Positions 48,806 to 58,556 of a DNA stretch of 64,000 nt are shown here, one piece after another; the stretch's first letter is position 1; every line of letters starts with the position of its first letter. The notes beneath the pieces are model-generated. The model saw only the letters and a program-made list of their open reading frames with translations, was not told the DNA's origin and made no database searches. Origin of the DNA: a virus. A program made the position numbers and the translations under genes. The stretch spans positions 62,001 through 126,000 of the IMG/VR virus record IMGVR_UViG_3300035670_010555. One strand, 5' to 3'.

Positions 48806-50656
48806 TTATGAATTTAATAACTTATCTAAGTGTTTTGAAATTTCTCCTAAAGAATCTTGTGCTTGTCCCAAATTTATTACCTGAGATCCTTCAATTAAAT
48901 TATTTTCCACTAATATGTTAAGGTCTTTTTTCTTTGATTCTGGTGTTACTTCAGTTGGTGGGGATTCTTCTGTTCCGCCTGCCGGTGGTAATTCTGGCTC
49001 TCCTCCAGGAATTTCTCCTCCACCACCGAATGATGGTGGTGGGCCCAATTCTTCTCCACCATCCGTAGTTGTCGCGGCTCCAGCCGTCGGAGTCGATCCT
49101 GTTTGACTACCATACAATTTGTCGATATTATCGAACAAACCTGTTTTGGTTATCACAGTTGGAGTTGCTTTAAGTTCTTCACCAACAGCTCTTTCAATTC
49201 TTTGTTGTTGTAAGTCTAAACGAACTTCGTCATCAGACCATCCAAATATGTGTTTCTTAGCCCATGTAGATGAGGTCGCCTGAATTCCATTTCCTGGATC
49301 TGAAACTAAATCTTTATACAATAATACTTTTTCTTTCCAAACGTCAATCTTTAACAAATCTGCTTGAGTTGATGGGTTTGTTAATCCGAGTGTAAAATTG
49401 GATAATTCATCTTCAAATCCTAATAAAAATAAATGTACGATAGCAATCTTATTCAGTTCCGCCAACATACTTTTTTGAATTCTATTTATTGTACGAGCAA
49501 ATCTAATATCTTGTAACGCCAAGTTTTTACCATCACCTACCACTTCTTCAAAACCCAAGAATGCCTTTGGTACTCGTAATGCAGTTAATAACTTTTTTTG
49601 AATATATTCAATATCGGCAATTTCAGACAAGTTAGTTGCTCCAGGTAGTGTGGTAATTGGATCTGGAGCTGCGGGGTCACGAACAGGAATAAAATAATCT
49701 TGGTCAACAGCCATTTGGTTGAATCTCATATCAACATTACCTGTCTTACTATCCACTACTTGTTCTCTTTTGAACTTGTTTGCAACTCGTTGTACATATG
49801 CTTCAACATCGTCATCATTCATGTTTCCAACAAACACTTTGAACATTCTTCTTTCGGGAGCTCTTGACGTACGGTAAATCAACATCGCATCTTCGGAAAG
49901 TAAAAGTTGTTTCCAAATACGTCTAGCTTTTTCCAACATAGATGTTCCGTATGGTAGTTTTCTGTCATCACCTAATAATCTGAAGTGAGCAATTTCCCAT
50001 GACTGAAATTCCATATTTTTATTCTTCCAAGTGAAGTGTAATGCTTTTCTGTCTTTATCAACTTCATTTTTAACATCAACAGATATTTTACCACTAGCAC
50101 CAACTTCATGTCGTTCAATTTCTATGGTCGGTAATTGTTGGCATCCAACAATTCCTTTCTCAGGGTCTAATTTAAGATACACAAAATTGTCACCATATTT
50201 ACAGGTGTTCCGTGTCCACATTGGAAGGTTGGTATTAACATCTAAAGCATTGTTGAACAAATCCGCTAATACCCCTTTTATTCTTTTTGATTCAGAATAA
50301 ATTTGTAGAATAAATCCATCTTCATTTGTTGTTGTGGATTCTTCGGCATAAATGTCTAACGCGGCTGAAATCTCAGGAGTATATTCCATCGACTCATAAT
50401 CGTATTGTGCGGACAACCTTGTTGGTTCATAGTAAATTGCCTGTGAATAAAGGTTGTTTTCTACCTTTGACCATTGATTGGTAAGGTAATATGTTTGTTG
50501 TGCTTGGAGTTTTTCTTTTTCGTATTCTTCTCTACTTTTGGTTCGCAGAAGTTCCTTTTTATCAAACTTGAATGTCGGATAGTCTTGATTGAGAAGTGAA
50601 TTAGGTCCAAATGTTTGTGACAATCGTTGCCAAACTGTCATATTTTGTTCTGCCAT
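48806..50656 (-). CDS. Portal protein (T4 gp20-like)
   Basis: 616 residues. The start, TVWQRLSQTFGPNSLL, the block MEYTPEISAALDIYAEESTT near 85-104, RYPYG-type turn KLPYGTSMLEKARRIWKQL near 235-253 and ERRMFKVFVGNM are portal landmarks, with the downstream FLGFEEVVGDGKN. The C-terminal 110 residues are a Gly/Pro-rich flexible tail (GGGGEIPGGEPELPPAGG) followed by a terminal helix, longer than in T4. It forms the dodecameric DNA gate. Confidence 0.92.
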   Translation of the reverse strand: MAEQNMTVWQRLSQTFGPNSLLNQDYPTFKFDKKELLRTKSREEYEKEKLQAQQTYYLTNQWSKVENNLYSQAIYYEPTRLSAQYDYESMEYTPEISAALDIYAEESTTTNEDGFILQIYSESKRIKGVLADLFNNALDVNTNLPMWTRNTCKYGDNFVYLKLDPEKGIVGCQQLPTIEIERHEVGASGKISVDVKNEVDKDRKALHFTWKNKNMEFQSWEIAHFRLLGDDRKLPYGTSMLEKARRIWKQLLLSEDAMLIYRTSRAPERRMFKVFVGNMNDDDVEAYVQRVANKFKREQVVDSKTGNVDMRFNQMAVDQDYFIPVRDPAAPDPITTLPGATNLSEIADIEYIQKKLLTALRVPKAFLGFEEVVGDGKNLALQDIRFARTINRIQKSMLAELNKIAIVHLFLLGFEDELSNFTLGLTNPSTQADLLKIDVWKEKVLLYKDLVSDPGNGIQATSSTWAKKHIFGWSDDEVRLDLQQQRIERAVGEELKATPTVITKTGLFDNIDKLYGSQTGSTPTAGAATTTDGGEELGPPPSFGGGGEIPGGEPELPPAGGTEESPPTEVTPESKKKDLNILVENNLIEGSQVINLGQAQDSLGEISKHLDKLLNS

Positions 50657-50684
50657 ACGTAATTTTACTATTTACCCTGATAAT

Positions 50685-50691
50685 ATAAATA
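50685..50691 (-). promoter_or_regulatory. TATTTAT element before the portal gene
   Basis: TATTTAT on the minus strand, 28 bases from the ATG, just after the terminase stop codon. Confidence 0.45.
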
Positions 50692-50692
50692 G

Positions 50693-52453
50693 TTATTTAG
50701 CACCAAATAACCAACCATATTTTTGATAATCCGCTTTGCTGGCCCCATTATTATTTAGGTTTGGGTCTCTGCCCATTTGAGGCACCATTGGATTAAAAAA
50801 TTCTGAAGTATTTTTATTCTCATTTACAACTGATGCCCATGAATTCAACATTGCCTTAGTATGGTTAACAACTTTTGTTAATGATTGAAATGATTTTTCC
50901 GCAATATAAATTGCCATTGATAATCCCATAATACAGTCATCATGTTGGCCCTTTTGGTGGTCTGGTCTTCCATTTATGTAGACGAAAGTATTCATCTCGT
51001 TATATGTTCTATGAGAATATATTTTGAATCCATGTCTAACACCTTCTTCAAATGCCGCAATAATCTGAACTCGTTTTGTATTAAAGTTAATTCCAGGAAT
51101 TTTGTCATTAATTTTCGGATCCCATTTCCACTTATTAGATGTATCAACCCCGTCAACATAAAGTCCCGCTTGGTATTGTAATTCTTGCATTTTTCTTGCA
51201 GTTGAAACTCCCATACCACCAGTGATATCAATTACACAAAATGCGTTATACATCGTTCCCCACTTGTAAGCAATTTCCGCCAACACATCGGGTGGAACCT
51301 TTCCAACATATTCTAAAACTTGTTCTCTTTCATCAAAATCTATAATTTGTATTGATGAAAAATCTTCAGAGTCCCCACGAGAAACGTCAACACCCATTAC
51401 ATACTTGTGACCATTTACAGGTTCCTTGAAAATCCATAAAGCATTCCCCATAAGTTTTGCTTGTGGGTCTCTTAATTGATTTTTTGCAATATTTTGCATT
51501 AATTCAGAATCGAATACGTTATCACCCGATCCTAAGAAATTACATTCCAATTCTTGAGCAACTTTACGTCTATCGTATTTAAGTTTTTTTACCATTCCCT
51601 CAAACCATGATGAACAAGGTTTGTAACCCTTTTCAATATAATCCGTGACTATACCGTGGTCTCTTTCGTAGGGGCTATCTGTGCTTAAATCAATAATTGT
51701 ATCTATTGGATAATCTTCTCTGTTAAGTAAGTAATGAACCAAATCATTTGTTTTAACCATATACAAATCTCTTGTATATCTCGGGTCTCTATACCAAAAC
51801 ATTTCAGAGATTTTGAAATCATTCATCCCTCTCAATGATTGGTCATAAATTTCATAATAGATCGGGTCATATCCATTTGGGGTTGAAACCACAATAACTT
51901 TACCTCCTGTAGAGAGGGAAGCCATACAAGCTGACCAAAAATCTCCGTCGGCCTCGATGAAGGCAGCTTCGTCAAAAATAAGAATGGTAGGGGTATATCC
52001 TCTCAAGGCATCTTTTGAGGTTGCAACAGATTTTACTTCACATCCGTTGTTGAGCTTGAAATGTCTTTGAGAATTTTTTTCAGCAGAGAATGCTATTCCG
52101 ACCCAAGCGGGCCATTGTTCAATAAACCCTCTAATCTTGTTTGCCATTTCAACAGAGGTATCCAACTTGTTGGCAATGATTAGAATTTTCTCAGGTTTTT
52201 CTTTTCTCGCAAAGGCTAATTTTTTTGAAGACCAAGCGGCGGTTACGGTTGATACACCTGCCTGTCGGTACTTAAGCGCAATATTTTCGTTGTATTTTTC
52301 GTAATCTTCAAGTAGAGAAACTTGGTCAGGAAAAAGTTCTAATGGGACATATTTTGATACCGTATTATCGTATGTCTGTAAATAAGTACGAAGTGCATAA
52401 GGGGTATTTCTCATGCACTTCGTATATTCTATTATTAATTGTTCTTTGTTCAC
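50693..52453 (-). CDS. Terminase large subunit (T4 gp17-like)
   Basis: 586 residues, GTG start. ALKYRQAGVSTVTAAW near 59-74 is the modified Walker A, TILIFDEAAFI near 156-166 Walker B with the catalytic Glu, and VVSTPNGYDP the coupling motif. The nuclease domain shows GVDVSRGDSEDFS near 353-365, FCVIDITGGMG and QHDDCIMGLSMA, which supply the three acidic metal ligands. It cuts and packages DNA into proheads at the portal encoded by the next gene. Confidence 0.95.
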   Translation of the reverse strand: MNKEQLIIEYTKCMRNTPYALRTYLQTYDNTVSKYVPLELFPDQVSLLEDYEKYNENIALKYRQAGVSTVTAAWSSKKLAFARKEKPEKILIIANKLDTSVEMANKIRGFIEQWPAWVGIAFSAEKNSQRHFKLNNGCEVKSVATSKDALRGYTPTILIFDEAAFIEADGDFWSACMASLSTGGKVIVVSTPNGYDPIYYEIYDQSLRGMNDFKISEMFWYRDPRYTRDLYMVKTNDLVHYLLNREDYPIDTIIDLSTDSPYERDHGIVTDYIEKGYKPCSSWFEGMVKKLKYDRRKVAQELECNFLGSGDNVFDSELMQNIAKNQLRDPQAKLMGNALWIFKEPVNGHKYVMGVDVSRGDSEDFSSIQIIDFDEREQVLEYVGKVPPDVLAEIAYKWGTMYNAFCVIDITGGMGVSTARKMQELQYQAGLYVDGVDTSNKWKWDPKINDKIPGINFNTKRVQIIAAFEEGVRHGFKIYSHRTYNEMNTFVYINGRPDHQKGQHDDCIMGLSMAIYIAEKSFQSLTKVVNHTKAMLNSWASVVNENKNTSEFFNPMVPQMGRDPNLNNNGASKADYQKYGWLFGAK

Positions 52454-52474
52454 ACAGTTAAATCATATTCTGAT

Positions 52475-53752
52475 TTATGGTCTTGGAATTCCCAAATCTC
52501 TATAAAGTTGGTCATAATCATCATCGTCATCACCTTCAGAACCTTCTTCTCCTTTGAAATCATCATACTCACTCTTTGACTGTTGAGCTTGTTTCATGAT
52601 TTCTTTGAATTTTGCAGTTGCCTTTCTTACTTTCGATTCATCTTCCGAAATTGCATTACCAATGATATCTAAAAATTCTTTAGCTTCTGTCTTGTAAAGA
52701 ATTGAATAAAACCAAGGTACCAATCCTTTGTTTTCATCATCGAACATCTCGTCAGGTAACGCAAACCTTATTTTTTCTACAATTTCAGGCCCAATTCTAA
52801 GTTGCATCGGTTCGTTTGATAAAACGTCCGTCACACCTCTAACTTGTTGAGACATTTCAGGGTCTTCAGGTAATCCGTGTCTTGCGATAGATTCCTCTAA
52901 CCCTTTGATTATTTCGTGACACAAAATTGGGAATATTAAACCTTCCGCAACAATTTTTGTATCAGGTTCATCTTCACCTTCTCCACCCTCTTCTTCGTCT
53001 TCATCTTTATTTTCTAACTTAACTTTTCCAGCAACACCTCTACCTGTTTGAGACATCATTTCAATCATTTGTTCCATAGAAAAATACATGAAATCATTGA
53101 TTGACATAATTTTCAAATAAGCAGGGTATAATTGTGGGTCAATTTCATCCAACCTTTCTTTAATTTCAGGTTTTTGAAAAATATAATGTCCCTTTTTTGC
53201 CGCCCCTTGAACAAGAGCGTTAATCATGTTTCTTTTATGAATTTCCAATTCCATTACTTCTTCATCGGTCAAATCTTCAACATCAAACGATGGGATTTCA
53301 GGGGATTCTTCATCTTCCTTTTTCTTTGGTTTAGTAGCCTGCATTCTGAAATCCGAAATATTAATAGGTGATCTATTCAATAATGCCTCAATCGTAAACC
53401 AATCAGCAGGAACTTGTGTTTCTTCTAAACATGCGTCGATTGCGAGTTGTTCTAATTCTTCTCTATGCCGGCCTTCGATTCTTGTTATTCCTGGAACTAT
53501 ACTCATCATTTCTTGAAAAAGCATTCCTTGAACCTGTTGAGAACTAATATCTTGCACACCAGTCACTTGCTTCAACTTATCTGCAACTTTTCCGAATCTC
53601 GAACTTACCAATCTTTGAACATCCGCTGCCCCCTTTTTCATTGCAGGATTAGTTGCATACAAACTTTCAGGACTTCCCAATTTTCTTTCTAATCTTGGGT
53701 CCATTCTTTCGGGTCTATCCCCGTAATTTATTTGTTCTTTAATCTTCGCCAT
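52475..53752 (-). CDS. Hypothetical protein upstream of terminase
   Basis: 425 residues. N-terminal basic and Pro-containing part (RPERMDPRLERKLGSPESLY), a helical centre with FMYFSMEQMIEMMSQTGRG near 218-236, an acidic linker (DEDEEEGGEGEDEPD) and an acidic, Asp-rich C-terminus. It is adjacent to terminase and portal with near-abutting stop/start, which suggests a head-completion or packaging role. Not identified as a small terminase: no helix-turn-helix seen. Confidence 0.55.
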   Translation of the reverse strand: MAKIKEQINYGDRPERMDPRLERKLGSPESLYATNPAMKKGAADVQRLVSSRFGKVADKLKQVTGVQDISSQQVQGMLFQEMMSIVPGITRIEGRHREELEQLAIDACLEETQVPADWFTIEALLNRSPINISDFRMQATKPKKKEDEESPEIPSFDVEDLTDEEVMELEIHKRNMINALVQGAAKKGHYIFQKPEIKERLDEIDPQLYPAYLKIMSINDFMYFSMEQMIEMMSQTGRGVAGKVKLENKDEDEEEGGEGEDEPDTKIVAEGLIFPILCHEIIKGLEESIARHGLPEDPEMSQQVRGVTDVLSNEPMQLRIGPEIVEKIRFALPDEMFDDENKGLVPWFYSILYKTEAKEFLDIIGNAISEDESKVRKATAKFKEIMKQAQQSKSEYDDFKGEEGSEGDDDDDYDQLYRDLGIPRP

Positions 53753-53753
53753 T

Positions 53754-54641
53754 TTATTTATTCAATAAATTTAAGATAACATCAATCACTTCTTGTTTTG
53801 CGTCTTCGGGAGAAATTCTTCCCGCTTTTGGGTCAATTTGTTCTCCCGGTCTTGGATTTTTTCCTGGATGTGCAGGTCTTGTCCGAGGTTTGGTATCAGG
53901 TTTAGTAATTGGTTTAGTCGGTGCAGTTGTTGGTTCTGCGGCTTTAGGGTCTATTTGTTCTCCTGGTCTTGGATTTTTTCCTGGATGTGCAGGTCTTGTC
54001 CGAGGTTTGGTATCTGGTTTAGTTGTAGGTTTTACAGGCGCCGTCAGAGGCGAATTTGCTTCTGAAAGATATTTCAATAAGTCACCTTTGGTAATTCTCG
54101 GAGGTAAGTTTCTTTCCACGATTTTTGTAATTTCTGATTCTATAAACAAAGATACAGGATTTTTTCCTTCTTCCAACTGTTTTTTTACAGATTTTACACA
54201 TCTTTCAAACTTTCTTGTTTTCTTCGGTCCAAGTTGTGCGTGGCAAATTGCCCAAGGATTTTTTTCTTGTTCCTCACTCATTCCCATCATTTTTCTATTA
54301 TCGTCCGAATCATCGTCCATTCCATCAGGAGCCATATCGTTTGCGTCGTGTGGAGCGTCTTGTCCTGTCAAACTTTGTAAAGCATCAGCCCCCAAAGCGT
54401 TTTTATCATCCACGTCATCAGTCTCGGTTTCTTTCATTTCACCGTCCTTTTCATAAACCTCAAAAGGTTTTTTCTGACTTTTTAGAGTATTGATAGTCCC
54501 CGCATCATCTTTAGACACCATTGTGACTTCATTAACAAGTTTGGAGTGTAAGATACTGATTTGAGATTCTGTTAGTTTACCAACAGTTTTCGCAGATAAT
54601 CCTTTTTCAATTAATTCGAGGGCTTTTTTATTAATTTTCAT
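53754..54641 (-). CDS. Acidic/Pro-rich virion protein with tandem 39-residue repeats
   Basis: 295 residues. The N-terminus is helical with a likely leader (KALELIEKGLSAKTVGKL). PWAICHAQLGPKKTRKFERCVKSV near 125-148 is a distinctive two-Cys block. Residues about 205-275 contain two copies of a 39-residue unit (KPDTKPRTRPAHPGKN and RPGEQIDPKA). The repeats are Pro/Arg/Lys-rich, unlike the Thr/Pro repeats elsewhere. Possibly packaged in the capsid. Overlaps the next gene upstream by 11 bases. Confidence 0.55.
   Translation of the reverse strand: MKINKKALELIEKGLSAKTVGKLTESQISILHSKLVNEVTMVSKDDAGTINTLKSQKKPFEVYEKDGEMKETETDDVDDKNALGADALQSLTGQDAPHDANDMAPDGMDDDSDDNRKMMGMSEEQEKNPWAICHAQLGPKKTRKFERCVKSVKKQLEEGKNPVSLFIESEITKIVERNLPPRITKGDLLKYLSEANSPLTAPVKPTTKPDTKPRTRPAHPGKNPRPGEQIDPKAAEPTTAPTKPITKPDTKPRTRPAHPGKNPRPGEQIDPKAGRISPEDAKQEVIDVILNLLNK
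53821..54040 (-). repeat. 117-bp tandem repeat
   Basis: The segment starting CTTGGATTTTTTCCTGGATG occurs at 53851 and 53968, exactly 117 bases apart, with long identical flanks. Confidence 0.85.
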
Positions 54642-55026
54642 AAACTACTTTTTTTTCGAATTCTAATATCAAATCTCTTTCGTAGAGTTTGTCTTTTATT
54701 TGTTGTTCGGTCATTCCAAATCTGAAAACCATTCTTTTATGATTTTCATGTTCTTCGATTTCCCAGGCTAATGCAACCACATCGTCGATTGCATCTTCCA
54801 TACAAAAAAAATCGGAGTTCTGAATCAATTCCAATTTTACATCAGTATTTCTCAGAACTCCTACCTTTTTAATATGATGTAATTCTGGAGGCCCAGGATA
54901 ACCATTAGATGGTCTACTTTCCCAAGAATCTCCCCAAACATCAAGACTATCAGAGAAAATGAATTCGTAAAGATTGTCTCCCTTATAATTGGGACCTAAA
55001 CCATTTACGTATATCAAATAACTCAT
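54631..55026 (-). CDS. Hypothetical 131-residue protein
   Basis: Begins SYLIYVNGLGPNYKGDNLYEFIFSD; an aromatic WGDSWESRP segment, an acidic helix (MEDAIDDVVALAWEIEEHENH) and a MVFRFGMTEQQIKDKLYERD ending. The pattern looks like a compact conserved phage protein, perhaps in head completion or neck, but I cannot name it. Overlaps both neighbours. Confidence 0.55.
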   Translation of the reverse strand: MSYLIYVNGLGPNYKGDNLYEFIFSDSLDVWGDSWESRPSNGYPGPPELHHIKKVGVLRNTDVKLELIQNSDFFCMEDAIDDVVALAWEIEEHENHKRMVFRFGMTEQQIKDKLYERDLILEFEKKVVYEN

Positions 55027-56228
55027 ACTAATAATCCTTCAGGTGATATTTTTACTTGTTTTCCTTTATTTTCAAATACTAAGTTTTTCTTATTTGTTAC
55101 TCCAACAATTTTTGCTGAAGAATTTTCTTCTAAGAATTTTTTAGCAGATAATTCTTGTTCAATAGTTTCACTTAATTTTACAACTTCTTTCATTTGTTTT
55201 CTAACTTCAGAAGTTGATGTACTTTTTTCCTTACTTTCAAGAATTTCTTTTTTCGTAATTTCAAAATATTTAGAAATTACTTTTTCAATTTTGGATTCTC
55301 CAAAAATACTATCGATGATGGCACCATTTCCATATCCGCCTTCTTCCATTTCATATCCCTCAACAGGAACGTCCATATCAGCTTGAATGTCTTCAACTTC
55401 ACTATCATCAGTCATATCTAATCCATCCATGTCATCACCACCCAAATCTTCAGATTCTTCATCAAATTTAGACAGTATATCTTCTCTATCCTCTTCAGAT
55501 AATGACTTAAGGTCTAATGAAGATAATACCATGTTAATAACATACTTTATATCCTCAGAAGTCATTGGTTCACGACTATCTAAAGTTCTAATTTTTTGAG
55601 TCAGTTTTCCAGTTAACTTTTGAATTGTTTTGAAAGATACCTGTTCTTCTTCTCCAGGAGTTTCAACATCCATAGATATGTCAGTATCGACTTCTCCTTC
55701 AGGACCCATGTCTTCCATACCCATATCGATATTCAACTCATCTTCTCCCGCTGGCATTTCATCACTTGGAGATGCTGGCAAAGATGGTGCAGGAACTGCT
55801 GGTGGTGTTGCAGGTACATCAGATGCTGGCATTGGTTCTGCTGCTGGTTTAGGAGTTTTTAACGTGAATCTTTTTTGTTCTCCGTATAAAGAAACTTCCT
55901 CTTCGTTTTCATTGATTCTGTTCAACTCTCCAGCGACTAAATTTAATCTTTTGAATGCCTGAGAATATGAAGAATAGTATTTTCTATTTTTCATTGGCTC
56001 AATATAATCAGTCTCAGATTCTGAAATGGTTTTCTTGATGATATAACCCTGTCTTTCTTTAACTATCTCATATTGGTTACCATCCGCTAAAGAAATAGAG
56101 TATTCACTTCTCGCGGTCTCATTAATATTAGATGGAATTACTTCGTTAAAACGAGCAATTTCCATAATTCTTTTTATTTTATCTTGTCCAGTTAATTTTT
56201 CACTGCCAAGTGGTTTCAAATCTCCCAT
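55023..56228 (-). CDS. Acidic modular virion-associated protein
   Basis: 401 residues. An N-terminal domain (about 1-110) with YSISLADGNQYEIVKERQGYII and AFKRLNLVAGELNRI, a Pro/Ala linker (AAEPMPASDVPATPPAVPAP), a very acidic region, a helical segment (FKTIQKLTGKLTQKIRTLD, EDIKYVINMVLSSLDLKSL) near 205-250, a second acidic stretch and a C-terminal KKNLVFENKGKQVKISPEGLL. It may be a core or head-interior protein. Unlike its neighbours it has TATAAATA in coding orientation upstream. Confidence 0.55.
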   Translation of the reverse strand: MGDLKPLGSEKLTGQDKIKRIMEIARFNEVIPSNINETARSEYSISLADGNQYEIVKERQGYIIKKTISESETDYIEPMKNRKYYSSYSQAFKRLNLVAGELNRINENEEEVSLYGEQKRFTLKTPKPAAEPMPASDVPATPPAVPAPSLPASPSDEMPAGEDELNIDMGMEDMGPEGEVDTDISMDVETPGEEEQVSFKTIQKLTGKLTQKIRTLDSREPMTSEDIKYVINMVLSSLDLKSLSEEDREDILSKFDEESEDLGGDDMDGLDMTDDSEVEDIQADMDVPVEGYEMEEGGYGNGAIIDSIFGESKIEKVISKYFEITKKEILESKEKSTSTSEVRKQMKEVVKLSETIEQELSAKKFLEENSSAKIVGVTNKKNLVFENKGKQVKISPEGLLV

Positions 56229-56257
56229 ATTACGATTTATTTATATTTTTTGTTTTT

Positions 56258-57505
56258 TTAATTATTTAATCCTTGAAATCCTCCTAAAGATATTGCATTT
56301 AATTGAACTATTGTTACATTCCCATTTTCATCTGTCATTTCTTGGTATGGAACAGTTGAACCAGCTGGAGCGGTTCCTCCACTAAATGACCCTAACATAT
56401 CAATAGTATATTGGTATTGTTGATTAACCTCAATAGTATAATCAGGTGTCACACTCGGAGTAGGTGTTGCGGTTGGAGTTGATGCCGGAGTCCCCGTTGG
56501 TGTCGGAGTTGACCCTGCAGTGCCTGTTGGTGATGCGGTAATACTCGGTGTTGGTGAATTAGTTGCAGTATTTGTTGGAGTTGACGTTTGAGTTGTAGTC
56601 ACACTTGGTGTTGGAGTGGTGGTTGAAGTTGTTGTATTAGTAGGTGTTTGAGTTTGTGTCGCAGTATTAGTAGGTGTTTGAGTTGTGGTTGGTGTTGGTG
56701 TTACTTCCGCAGTTCCTGTTTGAGTTGGTGTCGGTGTTTGTGTAGATGTTGTAGTCGGAGTTGGAGTATTAGAGGCGGTAGGCGTTGGAGTAATGTCTCC
56801 AAGACACTCAACACAAGTATTCCATGGTCCGTTGAAAATAGTAACAGTTGCTGCTAATGGAGTTTCAATTCCGTTAACAACAGTATAACATTGATGACTA
56901 CCATCCGGTAATGATAAGTCATATATTTTATCATTTATTAAACTACCTATAAACTTGGCATAAAACGCATCTCCTCCTGAACATGGTGTTATAATATAAT
57001 ATGTAAACGGTAGTGGAGATTTCGTTGGTGTAACCGTATTAGTCGGTGTAACTGTAGGTGTGGATGTGTTTGTTGCCGTTACAGTCGCAGTTGGGGTATT
57101 AGTTGCGGTATTCGTCGGAGTTGCAGTATTTGTTGGTGTCACAGTTGGAGTTGCGGTATTCGTTGCGGTTTGAGTATTTGTTGGTGTATGAGTATTAGTC
57201 GGAGTCGCGGTATTTGTTGGAGTTATAGTATTTGTTGGAGTTTGTGTTGGTGTTGCGGTATTAGATGCGGTAGGAGTTGGAGTAACATCTCCAAGACACT
57301 CAATACAATTATCCCATGGCCCATTAAATATTGTTGCAGTCGCGGCTAAAGGAGTGTCAAAACCAGGTCCAATAGAATAACATCCGTTAGAACCTCCTCC
57401 GATGATAAGGTCGTAGATTTTACCTACAATGAGATTTTCTTCCGACTTTATGTATAAAGTATTAGAAGAATTACAAGAAGACGCAATATAATAATTAAAA
57501 GCCAT
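56258..57505 (-). CDS. Mucin-like Thr/Pro-repeat protein with duplicated Cys domain
   Basis: 415 residues with the layout domain-repeat-domain-repeat-domain. The first domain (1-75; YYIASSC, GKIYDLIIGGGSNGCYS, FNGPWDNCIECLGD) is repeated after about 95 Thr/Pro residues (YYIITPC, DKIYDLSLPDGSHQCYT, FNGPWNTCVECLGD). Another long TPT/TNT stretch and a 60-residue C-terminal domain (QYQYTIDMLGSF) follow. Each Cys domain has paired cysteines that could form disulfides. Same repeat chemistry as the cluster at 4487-9079 although 47 kb away. Probably a surface fiber or decoration protein. Confidence 0.65.
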   Translation of the reverse strand: MAFNYYIASSCNSSNTLYIKSEENLIVGKIYDLIIGGGSNGCYSIGPGFDTPLAATATIFNGPWDNCIECLGDVTPTPTASNTATPTQTPTNTITPTNTATPTNTHTPTNTQTATNTATPTVTPTNTATPTNTATNTPTATVTATNTSTPTVTPTNTVTPTKSPLPFTYYIITPCSGGDAFYAKFIGSLINDKIYDLSLPDGSHQCYTVVNGIETPLAATVTIFNGPWNTCVECLGDITPTPTASNTPTPTTTSTQTPTPTQTGTAEVTPTPTTTQTPTNTATQTQTPTNTTTSTTTPTPSVTTTQTSTPTNTATNSPTPSITASPTGTAGSTPTPTGTPASTPTATPTPSVTPDYTIEVNQQYQYTIDMLGSFSGGTAPAGSTVPYQEMTDENGNVTIVQLNAISLGGFQGLNN

Positions 57506-57519
57506 TTAATTTTTTCTTT

Positions 57520-57526
57520 ATAAATA
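57520..57526 (-). promoter_or_regulatory. TATTTAT element before the 57505 start
   Basis: TATTTAT on the minus strand, 14 bases from the ATG, followed by an A-rich spacer. Confidence 0.5.
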
Positions 57527-57558
57527 TATGGTTATTCACATTTATTAAGGTGTAAGTA

Positions 57559-58302
57559 TCAGTCTTCCAATTTTCTCTCAATAGAAAGTTCTTTATCGAG
57601 AGCTTTATTTGACATATCAAACAATCTTTCAATGTGACCTGATCTTCTTAAAAACTTAAAAACCAAGTTTTCATATGAAAGTTCACCCTCTTTTTCCAAC
57701 CCTGATTTTCTATAATTTTTCAATTTTTCTTTAATCGAATCTATCAACTTAATATCATCTTCCGAACTTTCAGATTCAATTACTTTATCAATTTTTTCAG
57801 TCCAATTTTTGATTTTCTTTTCCAAAACTGATTTATCAATTTCATTTTCTAACTGTTTAGGTTTTGTTACCCACTCATCATTCATCACTGAATAAACACC
57901 TGTTGCGAAATGTGGCTCTTCATTATCTTGTGCATATAATTCAACATCATATCCAAATATTTTAATGTCGTGTTTGTCGTTGAATACTTGTTTCTTTAGA
58001 TTATATAATTCTTTATACAATGTTGCTTCGTCTTCGAATTGTTGTAAATCTACTAAAATGTGCAAATCAAAATCAGAATATTCTGACCAATTAAAATTTG
58101 CCAACGAACCAGTCAAAACGATATCTTCAACAAAAACCTCTTCACCAAGATAATCGATGAATTTTTCAGCAATCTTCAATAAAGCGTTTTTCACCTTAGG
58201 AACCATTGTTGCTTTCTGTGGGTTCTCAGGATTCTCCCAAATTTTTGGATTGAGAGTTTCTTGTACTGAAAAACTATTAAGGATTTTTTGAAAATTATTC
58301 AT
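57559..58302 (-). CDS. Nucleotidyltransferase-fold protein
   Basis: 247 residues. IVLTGSLANFNWSEYSDFDLHILVDL near 61-86 is the nucleotidyltransferase core (GS followed by S-D-x-D). The third acidic position is Glu in YDVELYAQ near 120-127 rather than Asp. The rest is helical with K-rich segments. Similar proteins occur in many T4-like phages; substrate unknown (tRNA, protein AMPylation or nucleotides). Confidence 0.75.
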   Translation of the reverse strand: MNNFQKILNSFSVQETLNPKIWENPENPQKATMVPKVKNALLKIAEKFIDYLGEEVFVEDIVLTGSLANFNWSEYSDFDLHILVDLQQFEDEATLYKELYNLKKQVFNDKHDIKIFGYDVELYAQDNEEPHFATGVYSVMNDEWVTKPKQLENEIDKSVLEKKIKNWTEKIDKVIESESSEDDIKLIDSIKEKLKNYRKSGLEKEGELSYENLVFKFLRRSGHIERLFDMSNKALDKELSIERKLED

Positions 58303-58306
58303 CTAG

Positions 58307-58313
58307 ATAAATA
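58307..58313 (-). promoter_or_regulatory. TATTTAT element before the 58302 start
   Basis: TATTTAT on the minus strand, 4 bases from the ATG. Confidence 0.45.
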
Positions 58314-58556
58314 CTATAATTTCTTATACTTGAATGTCTTTGATATGTCCGTAGTAAAAAATTTTCCTTGCGACTCCGACATTCTGAATTTTGTATACAC
58401 TTGGTGAGGGACATCATCATACTCATATTTGAACCCGTTATTAAATTCTACTACAAGTTTTTTCGTTTCCGTGTCGTATTCTGTTTTTTTAATGTTGGAA
58501 GATTTTATTTCATTAATAATCTTCGTCCCCTGAATCTCTTCTTTCAGTATTGCCAT
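58314..58556 (-). CDS. KTSC-domain protein
   Basis: 80 residues. VEFNNGFKYEYDDVPHQVYTKF near 31-52 and a final SQGKFFTTDISKTFKYKKL match the KTSC domain found as a small stand-alone protein in phages and bacteria. Exact role unknown; RNA-associated functions have been suggested for fusions. Overlaps the next upstream gene by 44 bases. Confidence 0.75.
   Translation of the reverse strand: MAILKEEIQGTKIINEIKSSNIKKTEYDTETKKLVVEFNNGFKYEYDDVPHQVYTKFRMSESQGKFFTTDISKTFKYKKL

Noticed and set aside
53890-54456. Plus-strand open frame of 188 codons
   Set aside because: Antisense of the repeat-containing virion protein at 53754-54641, with low-complexity composition.
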